This document shows positions 38,958 through 47,564 of a stretch of 64,000 bases of DNA, one piece after another. The position numbers were made by a program, and so were the translations under genes. Positions within the stretch are counted from its first letter, which is position 1. Every line of letters starts with the position of its first letter. The notes below the pieces were generated by a model. It was not told the origin of the DNA. It searched no databases and saw only the letters and a program-made list of their open reading frames with translations. Source of the stretch: Maribacter aestuarii (GTDB lineage: Bacteria > Bacteroidota > Bacteroidia > Flavobacteriales > Flavobacteriaceae); the NCBI RefSeq assembly GCF_027474845.2, contig NZ_CP107031.2:1750501-1814500 (forward strand), in the 5' to 3' direction.

Positions 38958-40208
38958 ACTAGGCAAATACCTCTTCGAGATATATTACTTTCTTATTTCC
39001 ATACTTTTTTTTTAGTGGTACGGTTTACTTGGTTCTTTCGCAAATTGAATCAAAAAATTGAAATCGAATATAACTTCAACTTACTCAAATATCTTGTTGT
39101 AAGTATCTTCGTTTTTATCACAATTCGCTTATACAAGAGAGCGAATTTCGATATTTTCAGTAAAAATACTATTGGTATTATTTTAGCAGTATATTATATA
39201 CCTAGTTCTATCTTTTTTTCAAGTACAAATGCCAGCCCGATTATTTACCTAGCTCATATCTCGCTATTTTTCACACTATTTTTCACATTGAAAATCAGAT
39301 ATGATATCAGTTGGCCCATTCTAAGTAAAAAACAATCACTTTTTTTATTAGTAGCAATTACGATAATAGGAGTCTTTCCATTTTTAAGATACATACATCA
39401 CATAAATATTAAAAACTTGTTCTTGATTGATATCTATTCAACCAGATTTAAGTTTAGAGCATTGTTTGATACCTATTCGAGCTATTCACATTCATGGTTT
39501 ACACGGGTAATCATACCTGTGATTTTTGTTTTTGCTCTAAAATTCCGTCTTAGATTACTTGCGTTCTTCAATTTTTTGGTGTTGTTAATGCTCTATCTAA
39601 TGGGAGCTGTTAAGTCGGTACTTCTTGGGAGCTTGTTGGTAGTTTTATTTTACTTTTTACCATCAAAAAAACTGATGAATTATGTAGTTGGCGGGTTACT
39701 AGGTTTAGCGCTCATAGCTATAATTTCGATACCTTTCTTTGATGCAGATAACAATATGGTTGCTGTAATTATATTCAGAAGGTTAATGTTCATTCCTAGT
39801 CTTCTTGATTATGCCTATTATGATTTTTTTGATGGCAATCATTTGTATTGGTCCAGCGGATTTTTAAAGGGATTAATCGAATATCCGTATGACGAAACAC
39901 CAGCGCGATTAATAGGTGAAATATACTTCGACAGACCGGATATGGCAGCTAATAACGGAATAATTTCAGATGGATTTACTAACGCTGGCTTCATAGGGGT
40001 GATTCTAAATATTTTCTTATTAGGCACCTTTTTTAGTGTTGTGAAAAACAGCAATGTGGATAGCCGGTTCTATGGGATTTTCTTTTTCTTTATTTATAAC
40101 ATATTTACCACTACATTTTCTACCGTTTTGGTGACTCATGGTGGAATTATCTTGATACTTTTGACCCTTCTTGTACTAAGACGAAAAAATAGCACAGGTT
40201 ATTCATAA
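38947..40208 (+). CDS. Wzy-like polysaccharide polymerase, N-terminus frameshifted at a T9 run
   Basis: The main frame (39015-40208, GTG start, 397 residues) is a multi-span protein. Its features (YIPSSIFFSSTNASPII, the SSGFLKG / ARLIGEIYFDRPD periplasmic loop) fit O-antigen polymerases that have little sequence conservation. Just upstream, ATG 38947 opens MKIKLGKYLFEIYYFLISILFF, which ends at a stop directly after the T9 run 39005-39013. Adding one T joins it smoothly to VVRFTWFFRKL. So the true protein probably has about 420 residues with one more membrane helix, and its ATG overlaps the flippase stop. The break is either a base-calling error or a phase-variable tract. Confidence 0.7.
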
Positions 40209-40227
40209 AATATTTCACATATCGACA

Positions 40228-41310
40228 GTGCACCCGAGAAGAGATACTCGAATTTTTTATCGGGAGTGTGTAAGCTTATTTAAAAGTGGCTACGACGTTT
40301 ATCTTTTGGTGGCCGATGGCAAAGGAGATGAACTTGTTGAAGGCGTACAAGTTTTAGATATCGGTTTAGAAAGTTCAAGAATAAAAAACTTCTTCAAAAG
40401 CGGCTCTAAAATTAGAAAGAAAGTAGAAGAATTAAAACCAAGCTTAGTGCATTTTCACGACCCTGAACTTATGTTTGTCGGAAAGCAATTAAGTTCAAAG
40501 TTTCAGATTCCTGTTGTATTTGATATACACGAAAATATAACAGTTCAGATACTAGACAAAACCTACATTCCAAAGTTTCTGAGGGGTTTGGTTTCACTCG
40601 TCTACAAAAAAGTAGAGCAGTATTATTTAAAATATTTTCATTTAATCATCGCTGAACATTCGTATCAGCATGTATATACCAATAAAGGTAGATCGTTGAC
40701 TACGGTTTTGAACATGCCTGATTTAAGGCACTTTGAACCCTACATTAACAACAATCGAGCAGGAAATGAAATATTCTATATTGGCGGCATTTCCAATGAG
40801 CGTGGCCTTGATGTCACCCTTGAGGCACTAAAGATTTTAAAATCTAGGGGAACTGATTTCTTTATGCATTATATCGGGCCTATTTCGGAGGAGAAAATAG
40901 TTGAACTGCCTATAAGGGAGATTAAGGAAAATGTCAAATTTTATGGTAGAATGGACTCGAAAGAAGGCTTTGAGGTTTCAAAAAAATGTGTGGTCGGTCT
41001 TTCTGTCTTAAAACCGATTAAGAATTATGTCGAATCCTATTCCACAAAAATATTTGAATATATGGCCATTGGTTTACCTGTTATCACATCAAACTTTCCC
41101 CTCTATCAAAAAGTAGTGGAGCGATATGATTGCGGTTTTTGTGTAGAACCCTATTCTTCAAACGAACTAGCCGATAGCATAGAAGAATTGATTCTAAACC
41201 CTGATTTGGTAAATCAAATGGGAGAAAATGGGCAACGCGCAGTTAATAAAAAATACAGTTGGGCTTCTGAAGAGGAAAAGTTACTCAGGAGGTATAAAAA
41301 TTTAATTTAA
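40228..41310 (+). CDS. GT4-type glycosyltransferase
   Basis: A GT-B fold retaining glycosyltransferase of about 360 residues. It has the acceptor-domain start HPRRDTRIFYRECVSL, VHFHDPELM and FDIHENIT, and the donor-domain motifs YIGGISNERGLDVTLEAL and KIFEYMAIGLPVITSNFPLY, with the E.YS...F..Y region that binds the nucleotide sugar. The first canonical start (GTG 40228) cuts off the first strand of the fold: the codons before it read KIFHIST, as expected in relatives. The real start is probably a non-ATG codon at about 40201-40210, overlapping the previous gene. Sugar specificity is unknown. Confidence 0.87.
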   Translation: MHPRRDTRIFYRECVSLFKSGYDVYLLVADGKGDELVEGVQVLDIGLESSRIKNFFKSGSKIRKKVEELKPSLVHFHDPELMFVGKQLSSKFQIPVVFDIHENITVQILDKTYIPKFLRGLVSLVYKKVEQYYLKYFHLIIAEHSYQHVYTNKGRSLTTVLNMPDLRHFEPYINNNRAGNEIFYIGGISNERGLDVTLEALKILKSRGTDFFMHYIGPISEEKIVELPIREIKENVKFYGRMDSKEGFEVSKKCVVGLSVLKPIKNYVESYSTKIFEYMAIGLPVITSNFPLYQKVVERYDCGFCVEPYSSNELADSIEELILNPDLVNQMGENGQRAVNKKYSWASEEEKLLRRYKNLI

Positions 41311-41336
41311 TTAACAAGTTTAAAATTATTTTTGAA

Positions 41337-41423
41337 ATGGTTTTCAATAAACTGAAGTCTTTTTTAGAGTCTAGTAGCATCACAAATATCCTTAAGGTTT
41401 TATCTTTGATACAGTCCAACTGA
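41337..41423 (+). CDS. Possible 28-residue small protein
   Basis: ATG 41337 opens MVFNKLKSFLESSSITNILK and ends in LSLIQSN just before the HAD gene. It is in the right orientation, but nothing identifies it; it could be chance or a remnant. The promoter-like element at 41401 lies inside it, which speaks against a function. The rest of 41311-41428 is A+T-rich spacer. Confidence 0.2.
   Translation: MVFNKLKSFLESSSITNILKVLSLIQSN
41401..41408 (+). promoter_or_regulatory. Internal -7 promoter element ahead of the HAD gene
   Basis: TATCTTTG fits TAnnTTTG exactly and ends 20 bases before ATG 41429. A -33 TTTG is not evident. It suggests that the block from 41429 on can be transcribed independently of the upstream polysaccharide genes. 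Confidence 0.5.
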
Positions 41424-41428
41424 TAGCA

Positions 41429-42118
41429 ATGACCGCAAAAAACCTTATCCTTGACCTTGACAATACGCTGTACGGCTATGATATTCCTCATAAAATAGCC
41501 TTGTCAACAGTGTTGGAACGATTTTCTGCTAAGTTCAATATCTCCGAAGAACTTGCACAGCAGAGCTTTGATAAGGGTAGACAAAATACCCATCTAGAAT
41601 TACCGAAAAGGGCCGCATCGCACAATAGGTTATTGTATGTTCAAAAAATGTTGGAATACAATGCTATAAATAGCATGCACTATGCTTTGGAGTTTTACGA
41701 ACTGTATTGGGGCACCTTTTTGAAACACATGACACTTTTTGAAGGGGTCATTGACTATTTGGAAAACTGTAGAGCAAAAGGAGGCAAAATTTGTATCCTC
41801 ACCGATTTAACGGCCCACATACAATTTCGAAAAATCGAAAAACTAGGTCTTGCTAAATATGTCGATTTTTTAGTGACCAGTGAAGAGGTAGGGATTGAAA
41901 AACCGGATGCTGCGATGTTCACTAAAGCACTGCAAAAACTCGATTGTAAGGCTTCTGAGGCGCTCATGATTGGCGATAGCTGGAGCAAGGATATTGTCGG
42001 TGCAAACGCCATGGGCATACCGAGTTTTTGGATCAATCATAAAAAGGAAGCGCAGTTGCTCACAGAAAATATAAGGGAGGTTTCCCGATTTGCAAATATC
42101 TTAACCGATGGAAAATAA
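41429..42118 (+). CDS. HAD-superfamily hydrolase
   Basis: The 229-residue protein has all HAD motifs: nucleophile D9 and acid D11 in LILDLDNTLYGYD, the motif II serine/threonine position in ILTDLTAHIQ, a motif III lysine in GIEKPDAAMF, and the motif IV acid pair in MIGDSWSKDIVGA. It has a helical C1 cap like phosphoglycolate and haloacid-dehalogenase-type phosphatases. A small sugar- or polyol-phosphate substrate is likely but not shown. It overlaps the aldolase gene by 11 bases, and both presumably work in one pathway that feeds the double nucleotidyltransferase. Confidence 0.87.
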   Translation: MTAKNLILDLDNTLYGYDIPHKIALSTVLERFSAKFNISEELAQQSFDKGRQNTHLELPKRAASHNRLLYVQKMLEYNAINSMHYALEFYELYWGTFLKHMTLFEGVIDYLENCRAKGGKICILTDLTAHIQFRKIEKLGLAKYVDFLVTSEEVGIEKPDAAMFTKALQKLDCKASEALMIGDSWSKDIVGANAMGIPSFWINHKKEAQLLTENIREVSRFANILTDGK

Positions 42119-43184
42119 AGAAGCCCTTGATGCCTTGATAAAAATGTCAAAATATGCCGGGCAGCGTTTTGACCTGGTTCAAGCTGGTGGAGGCAATACT
42201 TCCGTAAAATTTGGAAACCAGATGTATATCAAAGCATCGGGCTTTCTCCTCTCCGAATTAACCGAAAATACAGGGCATACCATTGTAGAAACGGATAATG
42301 TTGTAGCGATATTGGATGATGCCGACGTATTGGAAATTGCGGATAAAAAAGGAAAAGACGCTACGGCATCAAAAAAGCTACAATTGGCAAAGGTTTCTGA
42401 GGGTCCTAGACCTTCTATAGAAACGTATTTGCATGCCTTATTGTACAAGTATACGCTGCATGTGCATTCCATTTCAGTGAATATGTTCACTTCGCATAAA
42501 AACTGGTTGCAAAAAATGGAGGAGCTGGATGATAAGGCACTCTGCGTGAAATACGAAACCCCAGGCATTGAGCTTGCCCTAGAATTGAAAAAGCAAATGG
42601 AGCACTACGAAAGTACCTTTGGTCGTCTCCCAAATGTAATTTTTCTGCAGAACCATGGGTTGATTATTAGCTCTAATAACTATGATGATATTGAGGCGTT
42701 TAATGAAAAAGTGGTTGTGGCTGCCGAGAAAAAAGCGGGGGTGGATTTTTCGCGATATCGCGATACAACCAATATTGCAAATTGTTATAACAAAACTTTC
42801 AATCGTGATGATATCGCCTACCTATCCGAAGATGCAACGATTACTAAACTTTTGAATCAGATAAATGCGGATCAGTTGAAAAAACCCTTTTCTCCTGATG
42901 GGTATGTATTCTGCGGGTATACTATATGCAATGCAGACGAATTAAACGCCGAGGTTTTTTTAAAGTATCAAGAACTCTATTTTGATACTCCAAAAATTGT
43001 CAGGTACAATGGTTTCATATACATCATTGCGGCAGATTTGAAGAAAGCCAAAATGATAGAGGATGTCTTTAAGAACAATCTTCTCATAGCGGATACCCTT
43101 GAAACAGATTTACAATTTTTAGAGGATTGTGAAATCAGATATTTAAGCAATTGGGAAGCAGAGAAGTACAGACAGAAATTATAG
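42108..43184 (+). CDS. Class II aldolase/adducin-family protein
   Basis: The 358-residue protein has a class II aldolase domain in the first ~220 residues: GGGNTSVK phosphate-binding loop, E105 in PSIETYLHA, zinc ligands H118 and H120 in LHVHS and H183 in LQNHGLI. These are the residues used by L-fuculose- and L-ribulose-phosphate enzymes of the family. About 130 extra C-terminal residues are unassigned (FSPDGYVFCGYTICN). It should cleave, form or epimerise a short sugar phosphate, perhaps joining dihydroxyacetone phosphate and an aldehyde. The adjacent HAD, nucleotidyltransferase and glycosyltransferase genes suggest a biosynthetic role. Confidence 0.85.
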   Translation: MENKEALDALIKMSKYAGQRFDLVQAGGGNTSVKFGNQMYIKASGFLLSELTENTGHTIVETDNVVAILDDADVLEIADKKGKDATASKKLQLAKVSEGPRPSIETYLHALLYKYTLHVHSISVNMFTSHKNWLQKMEELDDKALCVKYETPGIELALELKKQMEHYESTFGRLPNVIFLQNHGLIISSNNYDDIEAFNEKVVVAAEKKAGVDFSRYRDTTNIANCYNKTFNRDDIAYLSEDATITKLLNQINADQLKKPFSPDGYVFCGYTICNADELNAEVFLKYQELYFDTPKIVRYNGFIYIIAADLKKAKMIEDVFKNNLLIADTLETDLQFLEDCEIRYLSNWEAEKYRQKL

Positions 43185-43234
43185 AGATAGGTCAAAAGTT
43201 CTTATCGGCAGTAAATTCAAAACTTGATTTAATT

Positions 43235-44809
43235 ATGATATCGAAGTTAGATCCGTCTCGAAACTATTCTTATCTGGCTATAGCGGCCATTTTTGGATTT
43301 GTGGGGTTCATGATGCAACCGACGGCATATACTTGGGCAGAGCAAGACATGATGCCTTTCTTTGAACGTATTTTCGATGCGAAATATCTCTCCAATGATT
43401 TTTTTACCAATACCACTATGACCAAGAATCCGAGATGGGTTTATGGGTATTTGGTAGTAGCGATCTCATGGGTGACGACCTTACCTTGGTATAAGGTGCT
43501 CTATATTTTAAAATTATTGCTACTAATTTGTACTCCTGTTCTTTACTTCAAAATACTACTAGCGTTGTTGCGAAGGTATATTTCAGAAAAAGCCCTCAAT
43601 CGGGCGGCGCCTTTTGTATTGCTATGCTTGGTGCTTATGGTCATTTTGAAAGAGTATAGATACTATTTTTCCGTAGCATCATGGTTGAGTTATACCCCAG
43701 CGTTGCACGCGTATAACATTTCTATATTTTTTGGTTTTTTGGGCATCCTTTTAAAAGAAGGTGGCCGAAAAATGTCCTGGTATTTGGCTTTCTTCTTTGT
43801 GAGCTGTTTAGTGCATCCAGCTATGGGCTTGTTCACGATTGGTTTTTATCTGGTTTTGTTGATGCCAGATTTTAAGAAAGAACTTAGGGAGATCCTTTTC
43901 ATCTTGGCGAGCGGTATTATCGCCGTATTGGCTATAAAGATCATTTTTGCTGCGCAGCAGACCTTACCTGTACAGGAGTTCGTTGATATTTATGTGAAGG
44001 AGAGACATTCTTGGCATTATAGTGTTCCGGATTTCGGGAACCTCAAAGGTGATTGGCAAATCTTCTTTGTGGGAATGTGCGTGTTTTTTCTAATACCTTT
44101 TCTTTATGGCATACAAAAGAAGAATAAGGCACTATGGAAACTTTCTTTGTTCGCCTTGATTTCTTATTCCGGTGCTATTGCGTTCCAATACTTTTTTATT
44201 GAAGTCCTACCGCTAAAAGTTATCGCCTACATGGGCATTTCAAGATTTACGACTTTTGGGTATTGGATGCTGGTTGTTGTGTGGGCTATTCCCCTCTCAG
44301 ACTTTATGAAATCAGAGAAGACAGTTTATTTTCCAAGTCTTGGGATGAAAAATTTCGTTGTTATCATAATAAGTTTGATTTTTGTAGGAATTTTATTTAT
44401 AGACAATCCAAAAGAAACATTTTATAATAACCGAAAGGGGTATTACGACTTTATTCAAAATACATCAGAAGATGCTATTTTTGTTACGTATTCAAGACCA
44501 ATGAATACCGATATGAGGCTTATTGGCCGAAGAGGGGTTTTCGTTAGTGATGAGTTTCCGTTCGCAGAACAATATATTGCCGAGTATGGAGAAAGGTGGA
44601 AAATGATATTTGGTTCTAGATATCAAGAATCTCATGGAATTGACTTTTACAGAAATCTAAAACCAAATGATTTCTTGGAGATTTCAAAAAAATACCAATT
44701 GGATTATATTTTGATAGAAAACAAGTTTAACTACGCATTTGAGAAGTATATACCGATTTGGAAAGATAAAAAAAACAGTATATATAGTGTTCAAAGCTTT
44801 AGTCTATAA
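43235..44809 (+). CDS. Large multi-span membrane protein, GT-C-like, function unknown
   Basis: I chose ATG 43235 (MISKLDPSRNYSYL), which places the first helix after a short tail; the frame is open to 43151 but overlaps the aldolase gene. The 524-residue protein has about 10-12 hydrophobic segments. After helix 1 it has a loop rich in acidic and aromatic residues (TYTWAEQDMMPFFER, then NPRWVYGY). The C-terminal soluble part (FIQNTSEDAIFVTYSRPMN to YSVQSFSL) resembles the periplasmic tail of membrane glycosyltransferases. I infer a GT-C-like enzyme or a polymer-processing protein. It is four bases from the next gene, so part of the same operon. Confidence 0.6.
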   Translation: MISKLDPSRNYSYLAIAAIFGFVGFMMQPTAYTWAEQDMMPFFERIFDAKYLSNDFFTNTTMTKNPRWVYGYLVVAISWVTTLPWYKVLYILKLLLLICTPVLYFKILLALLRRYISEKALNRAAPFVLLCLVLMVILKEYRYYFSVASWLSYTPALHAYNISIFFGFLGILLKEGGRKMSWYLAFFFVSCLVHPAMGLFTIGFYLVLLMPDFKKELREILFILASGIIAVLAIKIIFAAQQTLPVQEFVDIYVKERHSWHYSVPDFGNLKGDWQIFFVGMCVFFLIPFLYGIQKKNKALWKLSLFALISYSGAIAFQYFFIEVLPLKVIAYMGISRFTTFGYWMLVVVWAIPLSDFMKSEKTVYFPSLGMKNFVVIIISLIFVGILFIDNPKETFYNNRKGYYDFIQNTSEDAIFVTYSRPMNTDMRLIGRRGVFVSDEFPFAEQYIAEYGERWKMIFGSRYQESHGIDFYRNLKPNDFLEISKKYQLDYILIENKFNYAFEKYIPIWKDKKNSIYSVQSFSL

Positions 44810-44812
44810 TTT

Positions 44813-46462
44813 ATGAAGATAGTAATACCTATGTCCGGTATGGGAAATCGTTTCGTTGAAGCTGGCTATACAGCCCCGAAACCTTTGATTGAAATAGATG
44901 GCATGCCCATTATTGATCATGTGGTACATATGTTTCCTTTAGAGGAAGACTTTATTTTTATTTGCAACAGCAAACATCTCAAGGAAACCAATATGAGGGC
45001 AATCCTTCAGCGAATTGCTCCAAAAGGTAAAATCGTTGAGATTCCGCCACATAAAAAAGGACCGGTATACGCCGTTCAGTATGTTGAAAATCTTGTGGAT
45101 GATGAGGAAGAAGTTATTGTAAACTATTGTGATTTTTCCTGCTATTGGGACTATGCCGATTTTTTGGCCCATACACGCTCGCGAGATGCCGATGGAGCCG
45201 TACCAGCTTACAAGGGTTTTCATCCGCATATGTTGGGCACGACCAACTATGCTTTTATGCGAGATGAAAAACAGTGGATGTTGGAAATCAAGGAAAAAGA
45301 ACCCTTCACAGACAACAGAATGCAAGAATATGCTTCGATAGGCATGTACTATTTCAAAAAAGGGGCGTATGTAAAAAAATACTTCAAAGAGTTGATGGAG
45401 CAAGACATTAACTTGAACGGAGAGTATTATGTAAGCCTTATTTATAATCTTTTGGTTAATGACGGCCTCAAAGTTTCTATTTATGACATACAGCACATGC
45501 TACAATGGGGCACACCGCAAGATGTGGAGGAATATAATGGCTTTTCGGATTATTTTAGGGCGGTTTGCAATGAAGAGGTGAACACGGAAATCCACAAGGA
45601 AACAGGCATTAATCTAATACCACTTGCTGGGCTTGGCAGTCGTTTTTATAAAGAAGGTTATGTAGACCCCAAACCTTTAATTTCGGTTTCAGGGAAACCC
45701 ATGATTGTTCAAGCAGCGAATTATTTACCAAAAGCGCCTACAAATATCTTTGTTTGTCTAGAAGATCATTTAAAGGATTATCCTTTGGAAAGTAACATTA
45801 AAATAACCTACACCGATGCAAAAATAGTATCCTTGAACAAAACAACGGAAGGGCAGGCCTGCACCTGTGAAATTGGGTTGAAGGACGTGGATTCCAATAG
45901 TCCGTTATTGATTGCCGCATGCGACAACGGGATGTTATTTGACAAAGTAAAGTATAAAGAATTATTAAATGATTCTTCTGTCGATGCTATCGCTTGGTCA
46001 TTTAGAAATCATCCTAGTAGTGAACGAAACCCTGAAATGTATGGCTGGATTAAAACAGATGAAAATAATACGGTAACTGGTGTAAGTGTCAAAAAGGCAA
46101 TTAGTGACACCCCAAGAAAGGATCATGCCATAGTTGGTACGTTTTATTTTAGGAAAACAAGCTACTTTTTAGAAGCATTATCTCGCCTTTACGAAAAAAA
46201 TATACGGGTCAACGGCGAATTTTACGTAGACAGTTGCCTGAATGAATTGGTCGAAATGAACCTAAATGTCAAAGTTTTTGAAATTGATCATTACATCGGT
46301 TGGGGCACTCCAAATGATTATAAGACCTTTGTCTATTGGCAAAGCTTTTTTCATAAGGTTGATTGGCACCCTTACCGTTTGGAAAAGGATATCACAGTTA
46401 AAGTATCTGAAATAGCCTCTTTGGATAAAGAGTATAGCCAGTTTAACCAAGAATGGAGATAA
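44813..46462 (+). CDS. Protein with two nucleotidyltransferase domains in tandem
   Basis: The 549-residue protein consists of two homologous GT-A-like NTP-transferase domains. Domain 1 (about 1-255) starts IVIPMSGMGNRFVEAGY followed by PKPLIE; domain 2 (about 264-515) starts NLIPLAGLGSRFYKEGY followed by PKPLIS. Each also has the late motifs NGEYYVSLIYN / NGEFYVDSCLN and LQWGTP / IGWGTP. Both keep the Gly-rich loop, Arg and Lys needed for catalysis, so both may be active. It would activate one or two phosphorylated small molecules (sugar or polyol phosphates) with NTP. Neighbouring HAD and aldolase genes could make these substrates. Confidence 0.88.
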   Translation: MKIVIPMSGMGNRFVEAGYTAPKPLIEIDGMPIIDHVVHMFPLEEDFIFICNSKHLKETNMRAILQRIAPKGKIVEIPPHKKGPVYAVQYVENLVDDEEEVIVNYCDFSCYWDYADFLAHTRSRDADGAVPAYKGFHPHMLGTTNYAFMRDEKQWMLEIKEKEPFTDNRMQEYASIGMYYFKKGAYVKKYFKELMEQDINLNGEYYVSLIYNLLVNDGLKVSIYDIQHMLQWGTPQDVEEYNGFSDYFRAVCNEEVNTEIHKETGINLIPLAGLGSRFYKEGYVDPKPLISVSGKPMIVQAANYLPKAPTNIFVCLEDHLKDYPLESNIKITYTDAKIVSLNKTTEGQACTCEIGLKDVDSNSPLLIAACDNGMLFDKVKYKELLNDSSVDAIAWSFRNHPSSERNPEMYGWIKTDENNTVTGVSVKKAISDTPRKDHAIVGTFYFRKTSYFLEALSRLYEKNIRVNGEFYVDSCLNELVEMNLNVKVFEIDHYIGWGTPNDYKTFVYWQSFFHKVDWHPYRLEKDITVKVSEIASLDKEYSQFNQEWR

Positions 46463-46833
46463 ATACGACCACCAAAAAACAGCTTGGAAAATTCGTTGTT
46501 TCCGGACTAATTGCGGTTGTAGTAGATTTTAGCACTTATTTCCTTTTGAACAATTATACAGGACATAACGTAGCAAAGGGAATATCATTTTTGACAGGAA
46601 GTATTGTAGCGTATGTATTGAACAAGTTTTGGACCTTTCATACTAAAGAATTTTCAGGAACACAATTGTTTCGCTTTTTCTTTTTATATGTTACTACTTT
46701 GGCAGTCAATGTTTTAGTTAACAAGGGTATTTTGAATTTATTTAATAATGTGTTATTCGGATTTTTGTGTGCTACAGGAGCGAGTACCATATTGAACTTT
46801 CTGGGGCAGAAGTTCTGGGTTTTTAAAAAATAG
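46453..46833 (+). CDS. GtrA family membrane protein
   Basis: A 126-residue protein with four predicted helices (KFVVSGLIAVVVDFSTYFLL, ISFLTGSIVAYVLNKFWTF, FRFFFLYVTTLAVNVLVN, FLCATGASTILNFLGQKFW) and the typical NKFWTF and F..QKFWVF motifs. GtrA-like proteins are thought to flip or help flip polyprenyl-phosphate-linked sugars. It overlaps the double nucleotidyltransferase gene by 10 bases and is followed by a polyprenyl-phosphate-type GT2, a classical pair. Confidence 0.9.
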   Translation: MEINTTTKKQLGKFVVSGLIAVVVDFSTYFLLNNYTGHNVAKGISFLTGSIVAYVLNKFWTFHTKEFSGTQLFRFFFLYVTTLAVNVLVNKGILNLFNNVLFGFLCATGASTILNFLGQKFWVFKK

Positions 46834-46851
46834 ACCATTAAAAAACTGTAA

Positions 46852-47535
46852 ATGAACGGCATGAAATTGTCAATTATAATACCCTGCTATAATGAGAGCA
46901 AGAACATTCCTTTAATACTCTCTCGTTTTGATGAAGTTATCGAGCGCAAAGACATTGAGGCCGTTCTAGTAAATAACGGATCTACGGATAACTCCACTGA
47001 AGTGCTTCACGAATTAGTACCGAAATATTCATTTGCGAGAATAGTAAATGTACCTGTGAACAAAGGTTATGGATATGGTATTATATGTGGCTTACAAGAA
47101 GCGAAGGGAACATTTATCGGGTGGACACACGCGGACATGCAAACAGACCCTAAAGATGTGATTAGAGCATTGGAAATTATAGAGAATGAACCAAATGAAG
47201 AAAACATATATGTAAAAGGAGACCGCAAGGGACGGCCCTTTTTTGACCAGTTCTTTACCTCGGGCATGAGTCTTTTCGAAACTATCTATATGAGGGAGAA
47301 ATTACACGATATCAATGCGCAGCCGAACATTTTTCATCGCACTTTCTTTGCTGATTGGAAAAATCCCCCTTATGATTTTGCATTGGATTTATACGCGCTT
47401 TATGTTGCCAAAAAGAAGAAGTTAAAAGTTATCAGATTCAATGTATTGTTTCCTGAGAGAATTCATGGTGCCTCAAGCTGGAATACAGGGCTTGCGGCAA
47501 AAAAAGAAGTTCATAAAAAGAACGCTGGATTTTAG
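46852..47535 (+). CDS. GT2 polyprenyl-phosphate-type glycosyltransferase, C-terminal frameshift
   Basis: The protein has the GT-A fold of dolichol/undecaprenyl-phosphate sugar transferases: SIIIPCYNESKNIPLIL, VNNGSTDNS, NVPVNKGYGYGIICGLQEAKG, and HADMQTDP with the metal-binding DxD-like site. It likely loads a sugar from a nucleotide donor onto a lipid phosphate on the cytosolic side, GtrA then flipping it. As written it ends KKEVHKKNAGF. Removing one A from the A7 run 47499-47505 gives KKKFIKRTLDFSKKLKKSLK and a stop at 47561-47563, one base before the next gene. That basic tail is typical of the family, so the present end is probably an artefact. ATG 46861 is an alternative start. Confidence 0.86.
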   Translation: MNGMKLSIIIPCYNESKNIPLILSRFDEVIERKDIEAVLVNNGSTDNSTEVLHELVPKYSFARIVNVPVNKGYGYGIICGLQEAKGTFIGWTHADMQTDPKDVIRALEIIENEPNEENIYVKGDRKGRPFFDQFFTSGMSLFETIYMREKLHDINAQPNIFHRTFFADWKNPPYDFALDLYALYVAKKKKLKVIRFNVLFPERIHGASSWNTGLAAKKEVHKKNAGF

Positions 47536-47564
47536 CAAAAAACTAAAGAAGAGTCTAAAATAAT

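Noticed and set aside
44939..45496. A 185-codon minus-strand frame opposite the double nucleotidyltransferase
   Set aside because: It lies entirely within a well-supported gene and its protein is a random-looking mix rich in F, I and N.
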